Positions 1 through 12,413 of a stretch of 64,000 nucleotides of DNA are shown one piece after another (the stretch's first letter is position 1; each line of letters begins with the position of its first letter). The notes beneath the pieces were generated by a model. It was not told the DNA's origin and did no database searches. It saw only the letters and a program-made list of their open reading frames with translations. The DNA comes from Phoronis australis (taxonomy: Eukaryota > Phoronida > Phoronidae): positions 14,658-78,657 of the forward strand of contig NMRA01000777.1 in assembly GCA_002633005.1 (NCBI GenBank), given 5' to 3'. Both the position numbers and the translations under genes were made by a program.

Positions 1-432
1 AAAAACAGCACAAAACAAAAGTAGAATAGAACAGATTCGCACGGTAAAGTCAACGCAAAACCAAGTGGCGGGAAACGCTTGCCTCCTAGAACGTCACTTC
101 CGGAGTAGCGGACGAGTAATTTATAAAATTACGAAAAGCTGTAATTAAGTGGAAAATATGTCTAGGATAACCAACCAACCTTATTTTAGCTCAAATTGAC
201 ATGGAAAAAGGTTGCCTTCGCCTTTAAGACGATTTCCAAAGCAATCCCGTCATTATTGCCAACACGAAAAACGGATTTGGTCTTTTGGGCATTTTAAATA
301 CAACAAATTTGTTAAGAACCGATTGCACAAAATATAACCCGTGTAATAAGCATTACAAAAAGAAATAAGTTTCGCGCGCAATTGCTGTGGACCATAAACA
401 AGTAGGTCTCTTAGTATCCCAATAGGCGTTAA
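1..432. other. No gene recognised
   Basis: AT-rich sequence with no coding potential, splice-flanked open frame or repeat that I can recognise. Confidence 0.5.
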
Positions 433-500
433 ATCGTAGTGGTGTAGTGGTTAAGCATGCGCGCTATGTTCGCTAGGTTGTGAGTTCGAGTCTCTGGTGT
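433..500 (+). repeat. tRNA-derived SINE head (Pol III boxes)
   Basis: A perfect A box (TGGTGTAGTGG, 440-450) is followed 32 bases later by a near-consensus B box (GAGTTCGAGTCTC, 482-494), the layout of a tRNA internal promoter. The flanks do not form a seven-pair acceptor stem and the T stem has only three good pairs, so a functional tRNA is unlikely and a tRNA-derived SINE head is the better reading. The next 160 bases (T-rich run, then C/G-rich tracts) may be its body. Confidence 0.55.
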
Positions 501-3500
501 CTTGCATTTTTCCTGTTTGACACGTTCTCCGTTTTTTTTGCATAATACTTCAGGAATCAAGGAAAATGCTTGATTTTTAGAGGAAAAAAACAGAAAAATT
601 CCTGAGCAGGAGGGGGGCAAACCCCCCCTCCCGACCTCCCCCCATTCGGTGCTATGCGCATCTACAATCGTGGTTTGCGCAAATGCTTATAGCCGGACAA
701 AATGTTGGGCCCCCCTTGCGATATCCTAGATCCGCCACTGTCCACCGTCAACATAAAACAGAGATTGTCTTCCTATGGCGACGCGACCAGCATGCTGAAT
801 TCTGGAATTTTATTTGCGACCTGCGCTTCAAGCCGCTCCAGGTGCATTCAGAAGCGACTGAAAAACCAACAGCTTACGGGCAACATCAGTGTCTCCTGCT
901 GTCAGGATGGAAGTGTTTTGAGATGATCAGTGGCGCCGCACATCGTCTATAACCCAGACTGCGACAGGTAATTTGCAGGTAATTATGATATTCTGTTGCA
1001 TATGTCGTACTTCCTCCCCGGGATTGTTGTACCTAGTGGATGGAATGTATTGATGAAAGGGCAGAAAACTATACAATTCTGCCAAGTGTTATGTCTAGAA
1101 AATGACAACTGTGTCCGTCATTGGTGTAGTGTTCAAGTTCATCGTCATTTGATTGCAGCGTAAGCAATCGAGTAATATGTGCGAAGGATATTTTGCAATC
1201 GATGACGTGCCGGCAGTAGTGAATCAAACTTCGAAAACTTTGGTAAAGTTGGTTAACCTAAAAGTACGCATAACTATTTACAACCAAACTTAATTGGTGA
1301 CCCTGTTTTGTGCTGAAAACCCGCGAAAATTGACTGTTTTATTATACATTGCCAGTTATCTGACACCCACCAAGTTTGTTCATTGATTCTCTGCCCTTCC
1401 TTTTTTCGTTCACAAAACGCAGAAAAGTTTATAAAAATCGCATCCATCACATGCTTACAAACAACTTAGACTTTCGGAAATCTTATCGATGTAAGGACTA
1501 TTCAAGCAAACATATCTAAAAATGCCGTAAATTGACAAGGCGCTAAACATGTTTCTGTCATCGATTTTCGCTATTTATACCATCCTACATGAACGTGTTT
1601 ATCTTTTTGACAGTAATTAAGGTCTTTAATCGGCAATAAAACGCTTGGTTTCCTCAGAAACTGACCGCGTAAAGTGTGTGATTGGTTATTTCATTAACAA
1701 AATGTTGAGTTTTTAAAGGGTCATTTCCCATTTACATACCGGTATGAAAATAGCCAATTTGTCTCAAAATTCTCATTTACAGGACTACAGTTAGTTTGAA
1801 CCACCATAAGAGAATAACCTACGCCGGTCTGAAGTGAGTTATGGAATGACATAGTATTCCTGGAAGAGCGATCACATTGAAAACTAACTTATAAGAGAGA
1901 TAAACGGTCACCTGACTGCACACGGACAGGCATGAATAATTTCATCCTTAGGCGTTTACGTGATAACTGAGGATTTTAGAAATGTACGATTTGATGGGTT
2001 TAAATTAAAAACACTTTCTTGAAAATGTGACCCTTGTAACAAAGATACATGTAATTAGATGGCGTAAAGTTTTAACTGCAGATAGTTTAGCTAGTTGTTC
2101 ATGTCTCGTGTAATTTACGAAATGCACTCATTCAATGTTTCGTGTAATATACGAAACGCGTTCAATGGGAGTACCCTTCTCTATTGTACCCCACTCCCCC
2201 ACCCGTCTCTCTTCCAGTACGCATCCCAGCTTCTGGTAACCAACGGACCAAGAACACAGTACCAGTGGCTGATTTTGACCTTATCACTGGCTTGGGTCAA
2301 TAAAAACCCTTGTTGCACAACTGTCGCTGACACCTGAAAAAGGCATAAATGACAGAAAATACATCGTATGGGGTTTTTCTAAAGAATGAAGAAATTCAAC
2401 AAGCCATACCGTGAACAATACGCTTACAAGGAAGTCACACAATTCTAAAAATATGCGGGAATTTTCGCCGCTCTTCCTTCTGAGCGGCTTTTACCAGGAT
2501 CAGAGCGCGGCGCCGGAATCAGGTACAACTGTGATGACCGCATTGCCCGATGCGAGCAAGACCCAATTAAATGTAATTATCTGACCATAAACTGTATTAA
2601 ACATCTCTGACTGTACATAATGGCGAATGTTCAAAATGCATTAACCACTAATTTTCGTTAAAAACGAACACCACGGCGGTATTCAGCTGGAAAAAACAAC
2701 CAAGTACGGTTTTCGATTTTTAGAAATTGATGAACTAATAATCTAAAAACTACAACCACTGGATGCGGTCGAAGATAAACTACAGCCCGTATTGATATAC
2801 TCGGTGGGATCAGAGTTAACAATATCACATGGATTCATTTTTTAATATTCTTTCAATCTCGTTTAACCAGATTTTTGACCAGGAAACAGTTGTACTTAAC
2901 TTGTGCCAAGTTTTCATTTTTATTACTGATAAAGAGCTAGAAAAGTTAAATAGCCAGTGCCACCGAAATGTCCAGAGATTCCAAATCTACAGTTCTGGTT
3001 ATCACCATGGTTGCACTTTTGTGTATACTTTATGATTTGAGTTCTAATAAAGATTTAACTTTAATGACACGTGAAATGTTTAGTGTACCTGTAATGTGGA
3101 AAGTTTAGGGATGAGCTCATAATGAACTTAACTACTTAAGTTTCGCTGGCGATCAAAATCTACCACTGTTTTGGTACTTCAAGTTTAAGGCTTGGATAAA
3201 AAGTTATCAACCCGTTCCCAGTAAGAAAAAAACAAGTAGGCAGAAGCATTAAAAATTAATTAAAGAAATCCAATATGAAACATATCGTTCATTTGGGAAG
3301 TGGCCTTTGTGAAGATAAACACAAGTTATTTAGTTATTTTGTAATATTTATAATGTACCGAGTTAAAACTACTCTCCAGAGTTGCAGGCCGTAACTCTGT
3401 AAAGGTCAGAGAAAACCAAATTGGGGGTACTAACAACAACCATTGTTGAGACTGTATTGCTAGCAATTAGCTTTCCACTTCTTTAGCTCAGATCTACATC

Positions 3501-4087
3501 AATACAAAGGTCGTGCTGAATAGGCATCGTAAAAGTTGTTTGGGGAATCTGAGCGGTGACAAGTGTAAGCGAGAAACTCTCCAAATGCCATGTTTTTTAC
3601 CTTGTACATCGTCCACCTTGAAAAAATCGAGATGCCAAAAATGAGGAAAAAGTGCAATTTTTGCCATTTTTCACTTAAAATCACTAATCCACGATTGCCC
3701 CGGTGCCAGAAAGGAGATCCAGAAATCTAGGTTAAAATATCAACTAGATTTTTGACTGTTTTCGTATCCCATTGTACAGATCTCTGGACTCGATTTACCC
3801 AAAACTTCAAGGGACTACTGAAACCCATTTGTGGCAATCACTTTCCATTTAGTTCACAAAACTGTCGTCAAACCCGACGCACCCCATTTTCTTCATTTTG
3901 GGGGGAGCTGCAAAGGCCTCTATTGTGGCATTAGACCTTTTGGTAGCGACTTGTGATGAAAATGAAAATATTAAGTTGTATCTTTTCGTGTTGTTGTTCA
4001 TTTTCAAGTCCATCATTTCTCTATTTTTGATACTGGGCTATTACGGAATGATATTTTGTAGTGAAAATTTCAAAATGCACTGTACTA
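501..4087. other. Gene-free stretch
   Basis: Only short open frames occur (up to about 90 codons). They overlap in several frames, lack splice or family signals and look accidental. A frame at 3499-3684 (minus) is open for 61 codons, but I recognise no family. Homopolymer C/G tracts occur at 610-645. Confidence 0.5.
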
Positions 4088-4199
4088 TAGTAATGAAAAG
4101 TTACCTGTCGGAGTCATGAAGGTTTTGAAACCATTAGCCTTCGGTCTTATCCCGAGACCTTCGGGTGGAATGACTCCGACAGGTAACTTTGCATTACTA
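4088..4199. repeat. Foldback element with 30-bp inverted arms
   Basis: Positions 4088-4117 are the reverse complement of 4170-4199 with one mismatch (core arm GTTACCTGTCGGAGTCAT), enclosing a 52-bp loop. The structure is a near-perfect hairpin, typical of a very short MITE or foldback element. The loop holds a second short inverted pair around CCTTCGG and CCTTCGGG. Confidence 0.8.
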
Positions 4200-4894
4200 A
4201 TATTCTAACGGAGTCGGGGACATGAGCATTCATTCTACTACATTGTACTAGCTTTGAGCATCCACCCAACACTGACCAATTATACTAAAGTGTTTTTCAT
4301 GGAATAATCACATGCAAAACATTTTTCTATTCTTATTACTACCCCGGGAAATCTTAAAATGCACATAATTTGGATTCTAAATATGCTAGATGTTACGCGT
4401 GCAAGCCCTTAGAAAGGTGAAGATTATTGGGGGCCGATTTCTTTGACTTGCTTGAAGCAGTTTGTTGTTTGTTAGTCCAGACACTTTAATTCCCAAATTT
4501 GAGCCTGGGTCTAAGTTCATTGATGCATTGTCTATTTCTTAAGAAACTAGCTTCTAATTGTCAAAAGGATTGTCAACCAATCAGTCCATTTTCGTCCGAT
4601 GAAGTAACACGTAAATCCAAAACAATTGAATCCATACAGTTCATCAGACAGAAAAACACATGGCAACACAGCACAAAAACGAAAGCAGTACACAGAGCTC
4701 ATTTAGATTAATCTGCATTTCGACTTCGTTCAACGGGTTAAAATTCGTTAGAAACATGCACAATATATTTCTACGGTCGTCAAAAGTCATATGCATACCC
4801 CCCCCCCCGAAAGCCTGATCGACCTGTGCGATTTTCCAACAATGCTATCCTAATAGCAATTTTCAAAATAAATACTGTTCTTTATTGTTTGGAC
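4200..4894. other. No gene recognised
   Basis: AT-rich sequence with a C10 homopolymer at about 4799-4808. No gene or repeat boundary is visible. Confidence 0.45.
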
Positions 4895-7720
4895 CGCATG
4901 ACCTGATGCTGTTGTGCTTTTTACGGACATGTTTTCTCGACCTGTTTGAAGTTTCTTCTATTATAATCAGGTTTGTTGTGTAATTTTGTTGGAATTTTTG
5001 GGGAAAGTGGAAACTATACATTTTTGGAAACCTCATGGAATGACAAATCATAAACTAATTGATTCAATTTTTGGCGGCCATCTTGGCGGCCATCTTGGCG
5101 GCCATCTTGGGTTTTCAAAAATGGCGCCGGTAAAATGGATTTTGTCCAATATCTACTCTTTTTGATCACTTAGAATGTTGGTTTTTATGCTACACCTGCC
5201 TTTCTCAGGTCAAGGAATTGAAAATTTTAATTTTTGGGCGCCATCTTAGATTTTTAAAAATGGCGCCCGTAAAATATATTTTCCTCAGTATCTTTGCTCT
5301 TGGGTCACTTAGAATGTTAGTTTTAATGGCTGCACTCATATTTTTGTGGCCAAAAATCTGAAAATGCAACTTATTAAATGAGAAACATAATCAAATGCAT
5401 TCTTCATGTAATCCGACACATGATCACTATCTTACTTTCTTGTATATTTTGTTCGGAGCTTGTTTCCTTCAAGACACTTAAAACTAAAACAGTACCTAAA
5501 GAACTTATTTACGTTTGAAAACACGGTAGTGTGTTTTTTGCAGTGTCAATAATCTTTCAAAACTTTGAAAGCAGTCTATAGATCATTACTATAACCATCA
5601 CTGCCACCAGGAATCGCGTTATCATCACCATTCTGACATTCTGCGCTATACTGAAATTTGATCGGCAAGAGCACCTTTGGGAAGAGGAATTGTTTTTGCA
5701 CTGGCATCTAACCATCTCAATGATAGCCTCTAGCGCAGGAAGCTCCTCAGTTGTGAGTGTTTCAGCTGGTCATCTTTGTCCTTGTAAATTCGTTTTGCAA
5801 TAGGTCAAGGAACTTCTGTTGAGCAATGACGGACTGGCCCCACACCCTCTCTTGAAAAAACAACCTCAGCGCATGCTGTTTCAAAGCACCATTGCTTGGT
5901 GGACGTTTGTCGGTGTCAGCCATATGTTTACAGAAGAGGTACCATCTCAGCTCTGGAATGCTGTTTGTGTCTATACCCTGTGGTGACTATGAACATGTAA
6001 AAGGGGCTAATGTGAAAAAGGTTCACCTTTTACTTCGTAAGCAGTACAAGAAGTCTGCTGCGCATTGATATCATCGGTGTTTGCCTTCAAATATATATTC
6101 AACCTATAGAATGGACCAGTGTTGTCTGTCCATGTAAAAGCATGGAAAGCAGGTAGAGACTTTGCCCGGACAGCACCTAATATTGTCCATATTGGATTCA
6201 CGTCCACAATCCCAGATGCCATGGTGACTGAAGTATTTCTGAGAAGCCTGTCATAATAGGCAATGACGAGTACCAGTAAATCTATGTCAGGTGAAAAAAA
6301 ACATCAGCTGAGAATCAGGGACCATTTGATGTGATGCCAAAACTGCATGATGTGCAGTGTATTAGCAATACGTCTGCTTTTTCGTGATCGTTTCCTTCTA
6401 AGTGTAGATCTAAGTGTAGGTTGTTCTTTGTGCATCCTGAAGCTGAAGTAATGGCTATCTTGGCATAGTCTTTATTATATTCAAGTGTCTTTGCAGTCAG
6501 ATATTCAGTAAGTTGAGCCTTTCTTGGTCATGGAAACGGCTCATTGAGATGTTCTATATGTAAGTCTCATCTCTTATCTGGTGCTGTACTTGACCCTTTC
6601 TCTGTCTCCTTTTTTCTCTTGTGGGTTGCTTCAAAGAGTTGTCTTTGTGGGTGTCAAAAACCAGAATGATATCGTCATAATCTCTAGTTAAGAAAATCAC
6701 TTCTATACTATCCACACGCGCAGTTTTGTGGCTTGGGTGAACACACTCATTGGATGTTGTTTACATGTTTTCTAAGTCTAAAACCTCTCTTGCAGCTTGA
6801 GGACTGTCCTGTTCTAAGACGTCTACTTCGGAAAGTTTTTGCAGAAGGTGGATTCGATTCGATTTGTCTGTGCATGACAGCCTTGCACCACTGGCAGCAA
6901 AGACTGTTCTTGGTGTTAGGGTAAATTCACAGTGGCTGATAGCATGTTTCTGGTCGATTTGCCCAGCAGGCTACAACAGTTGTTCTCGTCATTGATCCTC
7001 AGTCTGGTTACTGCCAAGCTTATCTGTCATCCGACTGTCAAAGACAAAATGCATTTCCATTGAGTATAGGAGAACTGCATTCCAAAGTGAACAGTGGAAA
7101 TAATAACGAAATCTTCAAAAGATACGTCTCAAATGTCTTTTGAAAAAGATACAGATATACACTCTAGATATGCATGTAGGTTAATCTGCGTTTCTGTGAT
7201 TCCTTTAAATATTCTGGGGGTTCGTATCTGCTATTAAATCATTTAGATTAGGCCTATATGTATCATTTTAGAAATAGTGTTTCAATTCCTTAAACCACAA
7301 AATGTGGGTGCAGCCGTTAAAACTGACATTCTAAGTGACCCAAGAACAGAAATACTGAGCAAAATGTATTTTACGGGTGCCACTTTATTTGTGAAATTTC
7401 AAGATGGCGGCCATTAAAATTAAAATTTCCAATCCATTGACCTCAGTATTGCAGGTGTAGCGATAAAACATTTTCAGTGACCCAAGGGCGGATATATTGG
7501 GCAAAATCCATTTTACTGGCGCCATTTTTGAAAATCCAAGATGGTCTCCAAGATGGCCACCGAAAAAATGCAATCAGTTATTTTCTGATTCGTCATTCCA
7601 TGACGTTTCCAAAAATATTTAGTCTCCACTTTCCCCCAAAAATTCCAACGAATGTCAAAATTTGGACATAGTGAACCTGACTATCAATTCGGGGACAAAA
7701 AGTACACACTAGTGGCGCAT
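4895..7720. mobile_element. 2.8-kb element with long inverted-repeat arms
   Basis: The sequence from about 4895 to 5360 reappears inverted at about 7300-7720. Shared landmarks are GGAATTTTTGGGGAAAGTGG and TTTTTGGAAAC, repeated GGCGGCCATCTTGG blocks, AATGGCGCC-GTAAAATGGATTTT and CACTTAGAATGT. Each arm also holds two direct sub-repeats, for example 5055-5230 and 5237-5345, and the left arm has three GGCGGCCATCTT units in a row. The arms enclose a broken coding region on the minus strand (5640-6975). Together this looks like a decayed DNA-transposon-like unit. The outer ends and target duplication could not be fixed by eye. Confidence 0.65.
5640..6975 (-). pseudogene. Broken FEN/XPG-nuclease-like gene inside an inverted-repeat element
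   Basis: Read on the minus strand across stops and frameshifts, a long protein relic appears. In order: HCEFTLTPRTVFAASGARL (about 6934-6880); DYDDIILVFDTHKDNSLKQ followed by basic residues (about 6690-6640); HEKADVLLIHC (about 6386-6355); SPDIDLLVLVIAYYDRL (6294-6245); GIVDVNPIWTILGAVRAKSL then LPAFHAFT (6210-6130); IPELRWYLFCKHMADTDKRP then GALKQH and VWGQ (5965-5830); and a Cys-rich tail, MVRCQCK...RCSC (5720-5650). From memory these blocks match a family of uncharacterised invertebrate and fish proteins carrying HEEADT, SPDTDV and HAFTGCD motifs; that match was not searched. My inference is a FEN1/XPG-type PIN nuclease: VFD...LK..R resembles the FEN N-region, EADT...SPDTD the acidic I-region, and GCD...GxG the helix-hairpin-helix lead-in. 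Here GC of HAFTGCD is WT, and at least four in-frame stops make it non-functional. Confidence 0.6.
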
Positions 7721-8421
7721 ACAGCCGTTTTTCAAATGCATTGTGGAATGGTTGTATGCTTGCAAGTATCCACTCAGGTATCACCGAAAGTTAAATTTGG
7801 GGAAATGCATAAATCTAACGGATTATTTCCCTCACGCACGCGTACATCGCTTGTAATACGCGATCATCTCGCGATGACATGCGTAATCCTGCGTTTTCGC
7901 GAGTTTCTGTGGTCTATGGAGCACAGGTTAGTTATGTTTTAAGTGGTGATAGTTACTGTATCGTGATCGGAGGGGCACGTGCTTCGAGAATCTTTCGAGC
8001 AAAAGTTTTGCTAAAAGCCTGTATCGTCATTCGATGTATTTTTATTCTAATATTGTTTAGTCATAGTAGCTCCAAAAAGCATGCTGCAGTGTGCCCGTGG
8101 TTTCAAATATCGTGAGCTCATTCTGCAAGTGTTGGTTTCCGTGTCTACACGGAAGTCAATTATTAAGTTTTCTACGGATGTGTACTAGTCGACAGTTCTC
8201 CTATAATGCATTTGATAAAAGACAGCAGCGCCGTCGGGGAATTCCCTGGAATTGGCAGTGCCGGATTTACATGAGGGTGGCAAAGGAACATTTGCTCCAA
8301 GTCCCCCCCCCCCCAACTTGAAAATAGTGACACTTAATTTCGTAATCGGTGATCCTCGAAAAGGTGACCTCTTTTAACATAAATGTAATTCAACATCAGG
8401 GTGTACCATCGAAACAAAGAA
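7721..8421. other. No gene recognised
   Basis: Open frames of up to 96 codons overlap in several frames and show no recognised domain. A C11 tract lies near 8305. Confidence 0.45.
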
Positions 8422-9250
8422 CCCCGGTGTAGGCCTAAAACAGATATTCCGGAGTCGAAAACAGACTCCCACACCTTCAGAACAGCTAACCAGCCCGAAA
8501 ACACGAACCCTGACCTTTAAAACAGGAACCGCGGGCATCGTTGTCAGTAGCCTCAAACTTTGAGTTAAAGCATCTTCAAGTACTTTCTATGATCCAGTTG
8601 TTTTCTACATTTGTTTGATAAAAATTGTCAATAACAAAACGCAACTTATATTGACTTTGTTCTTTGATTTTTACCGGTAAAACTCTTGCAACTTGTCTGT
8701 GGGCAAATTTTAACATCATCTATACTCTAAACTCGTTATCTCAGTGAATATTTAGTTAATTTCAGATTATTCAATAGTTTCCCCAAAAATACTTTCAAAA
8801 ATGAAAAACAAAAATATTTCGAGTGTCATTGTTGAGTAATCTGTTGTGACATGTACGCAACCTCGTGGAAGAAGAACAGTTGATTGAAGAATTGGGGGAA
8901 AAAGAAACTGGCCAATAGGTGACGCAATATTTCATGGCGCTGAAAGCCGACGCAAAAGATAGCACAACTTTAGCAGCAGAATAACGTAGAACACCAATCC
9001 GTCATAAGTTGTCTAAAATTATCCTATAGTAAAACAACATATCACAACAACTATTTAAAGTAGGAAGATTTTTTCATCAAGTGATGTTTTACAGAAAGTC
9101 TGGGAGTGGTGATCCGGTCCCCGGGTGTGTTGTCCGATGCCGGGGTTTCTGTTTTAAAGGTCAGGGTTCGTGTTTTTAGGGCAGGTTAGCTATTTTGAAG
9201 GTGAAGGAGAGTCTGTTTTCGATCCCGGGATATCTGTTTTACACCGGGGT
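8422..9250. repeat. Inverted-repeat pair, about 118-bp arms
   Basis: The stretch 8422-8540 (CCCCGGTGT...AAAACAGATAT...ACGAACCCTGACCTTTAAAA) returns inverted at 9134-9250 (TTTTAAAGGTCAGGGTTCGT...ATATCTGTTTT...ACACCGGGG), with point differences and small indels. The 590-bp centre is AT-rich with no open frame of note. The arrangement suits an old non-autonomous inverted-repeat element. Confidence 0.65.
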
Positions 9251-9262
9251 GCTGCCAAATTT

Positions 9263-11747
9263 CACCGTGATACCTCAAACACTTTGATGAATACGGAACC
9301 AGACGCAAGATTAATAATAATGCCACAAGAGGGCGCAGTGTACGCCAAATACGTCTGAAACGGAGCAGGTGCCGTTGTCTCCAAAAATCAAAACTGACAC
9401 AATGAGACTCTACAGTAATCAGATTTATTCCAAGTATTGTGTTGTACTCTTGTCAAAAAACACAAGCCAAGTTTTAATGAAAATTCACGAAGGACTGAAC
9501 TAGATATTGAGTCACAGTTTAGAAAGGAACACTACAAAATTCCTCGAATGAGGCGCCACAGTGGTCGGACGTCAGGCGTCATCGTCTTTTTAATAGAAAC
9601 TTATTTGCCAAATTTCACGACTAAAAATCTGTCAAGCCTACAGGTGTGCATAAAAAGTGTGAAAGATCTAAATTCACCTCTATGTGGCACAGTAGCAGCA
9701 ATCGGATCTTCTGAAAATCGTAGCCATCCGTTGCCACGTTTTTCGAATACGCTTGCTAAATTCACAAAGATCCTGCAAGGAATTTAGCAGATACAGTCGC
9801 CGACGCAAAAAACTGCCACTTGGGGACGTCAGTGTAGTCGGAGCCGTCACGAGGTTAACTGACTCCTTAGCAGGAAAACATCTGTCAGTTTCATAATAAT
9901 TCTTTCAACTGTTTTGCGTGTAAACTAGAGGCAAAAGAAAAAATCGTAAACGTCCAATAATTTGCCAAATTTCCTGACAGAAAATCCGTCAAAACACAAA
10001 CTTACGTTGTATACTGCAGATAACTGTTGACCTCACTATGATGCCCTTGCCAGCCCCNCCCCCCCCATCCCGGGCCCCCAACAAAAAATTCATCATTGCA
10101 TAGTAGTTAACCCTTCTCTTAAATCTTTTTCTGCTACATGTTACGCTGTGTCTTTCTTTTCTCGAATGGCCCCCTGCTCTCGGGTTTACGAGATAGCCAC
10201 GGTGTCTCCCTGACATCTACAATTTTTTGGTGGAGTTGGGCACGTTATCCCGCTTTCTACGACCTTGTGTGTGAGGAATTCAACTGCGTGATCATTTTCA
10301 GATCTCTCAATTTTCGACGATGTTGACAGTGCATAGGTATATTTACACGAGCATTTGCATACTTACCTGGTCTACGGCCGAGGGAAAGATGGCTGGCGCC
10401 TTTCGCTGTTTGACGTTTTAAGGCATGATTTACATTTTTTCGCTCATTATTTTGTGGGCTGATAATGGACAGTTAAAACGTTATACCAGTTTCTGCATTT
10501 GTGGGCTTTCTGGTGAGTTGTTTTATTCAGGCCTAACGTGTTTCAACGTTTGTACACAGCGCCAAGCAGAGAGACGTGGCAATGTACTGCGTGAATCCTA
10601 ACACACGTAATTCTGTGTGAAAGATACTATACATTGGTTTGTCTGTCGTATTCCAAGTGGTTTTGTAAATTGTTTCACTTGAAACTTTGCCTAAGGAACA
10701 AGTATTCAGGATGTGTTGTCAAAATCTCCATGTCTTTATCAATGCCTTACCCTACTTTTTATACCAAAGTTGTGTTTGCCAACATTGCCTGTTGATGCTT
10801 GATAAGCCTTGGAGGTTCATTTACTCCTGTGCATAATCTTGTCTTTTGTATAAATTCCTTTGCCTTTATATCGGTCACTAGCACCTGTGCCACTGTTTTG
10901 TTTGTTTAACTGTCACTCTGATGTAAAATAAACATTTTGCTTACTTACTACTTACTAACAAGCACTTGTGAGGAATGTTCAGATTTAGTCTGTCATTGTC
11001 ACAGTTGTTACCACAAGACGCCACGGTCAAAAATAGTCTACCGAAAGGGATTTTCCAACTTCTAGCCAATCCAATGAACGAACGTTACTTCGTTTCGCCG
11101 AACTACGAGAGCCCAGAGTCGATATCATTGCACGACACTCCGCACTGTATAAGTTCACCTTCTTGACTGCCGTAAACTTATTCATTGCTTTGGCATAGGA
11201 TCCAAAATGGTCCCTAGCTTTGGCCTACCTTGAAAATGCTTCCCCGCAGTGAATCCGGGGGGGGGGGTGGCGTTGCAAAATGCACACCAATGCACCTCAC
11301 CATTCTACAGAAATAAAAGTCCGTAACTATCGAGCGATATACACAAGCGCGGAATAGCCTGAATTTAACCAAAATAAAGTTATTTCAACCAGATCACAAT
11401 AATGAAGGAGAAACTAACGCTTGTATTGCGCAAAAACTAAACACGAAAATCGAATTAGGCCATTTACTCTCATCCATAAAGCCGTCTCATAATATACCTT
11501 ACCAGTCCCGTAGCCAGCATTGCGCGGGGTGTGGTTCGAATTTCTAGAACGGTGGACCTTCGATATTTTACCAACGTCGACACTGTAGATCTCGGTAAGG
11601 CCCTTGACGCAGCTGAATTAGGGGGCTATCAGCTTTACGATAAGGTGAAATTTGTAATACCAGAAATCAGGATGTCGTAACGGTTGCTCGCAAAGAACGC
11701 AGCTCAAATTCGGTTGTAATGTGGCTCAGAATATATCGCGTGCCGCA
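9263..11747. other. Gene-free stretch with one unresolved base
   Basis: One N lies at 10058 inside a C-rich run. A strong donor-like sequence, CAG|GTAAGTAT, occurs on the minus strand with its GT at 10366-10365, but no coding frame ends there. A G10 tract lies near 11260-11268. The longest open frame (9437-9787, 116 codons) shows no recognised motif. Confidence 0.45.
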
Positions 11748-12413
11748 CCGGTGAAAGTGTCGCGCGTAAATTACGACCGAGGCTTCGCTCGTGGTTTGTT
11801 GGTTACGTGAGCTCTGAAGCAGTTGCGTTCATGATTTTACACTTTTCGCTCATAATTTTACGCTCGTAATTTCACGCTCGTATTTTCACATGCTATGGAA
11901 TATTCAGAAGGTAAAATTTTAGGAGCTGAGTATAGACGTGCAAAAGTTTGAACATATCAAAGACTGAAATGTTTTTACTTGTTGCCCTATCCATCCCAGG
12001 CACTTGAAAGTGGTCCGTTTTAGTACATATGGATGTGCCAAAATGTATATCTAGAGCTCGCGTGACCAACAAACCAATTTCCTATTTTATATAGTGATTT
12101 CGGTCGTAAAGCACGAGCGAAGTCTTGGTCGTAATTACGCTCGTAATTACGGGTGAACGATTTCGGTCGTAAAACACGAGCAAAGTCGTGGTCGTCCTCA
12201 CGAGCGTTATAATTAGGAACGAACGATTTCGGTCTTAAAACACGAGCAAAGTCTCGGTCGTAATCACGAGCGTAATTATCGACCAACGATTTCGGTATTG
12301 AAACACGAGTGAAGTGTCAGTCGTGATCACGAGCGTAATTATGGGCGAACGATTTCGCTAGTAAAACACGAGCGAAATCTTGATCGTGATTACGAGCGTG
12401 ACACTTCGGTTAT
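11748..12413. mobile_element. TIR element containing a 63-66-bp minisatellite
   Basis: The left end (ACCGGTGAAAGTGTCGCGCG) matches the inverted right end (ACCGAAGTGTCACGCTCGTA) imperfectly. Inside, TTACGCTCGTAA-like palindromic words recur. The AAGTGTCGC-plus-ACGCTCGTAA vocabulary is shared with the clean element at 59041-59589, so the two look related. Boundaries are approximate. Confidence 0.5.
12093..12412. repeat. Minisatellite, five units of about 63-66 bp
   Basis: Each unit starts GATTTCGGTCGTAAAACACG, continues with AGCGAAGTC, then GGTCGTAATYACGAGCGTAA, and ends near GGGCGAAC or similar. Unit starts fall near 12093, 12158, 12224, 12287 and 12350. On the minus strand the repeat is open in one frame with a roughly 21-residue period (DFARVLRPKS). 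I read this as a by-product of unit lengths mostly divisible by three, not as a gene. Confidence 0.8.

Noticed and set aside
10359-10370. Twelve bases identical to the 5' end of U1 snRNA (ATACTTACCTGG)
   Set aside because: The following bases do not match U1. The word is simply the complement of an ideal splice donor, and no exon was found on the minus strand.
12020-12286. Minus-strand open frame with repeated DFARVLRPKS units
   Set aside because: It coincides with a minisatellite whose units are mostly multiples of three long. There is no start context, splice site or family match.
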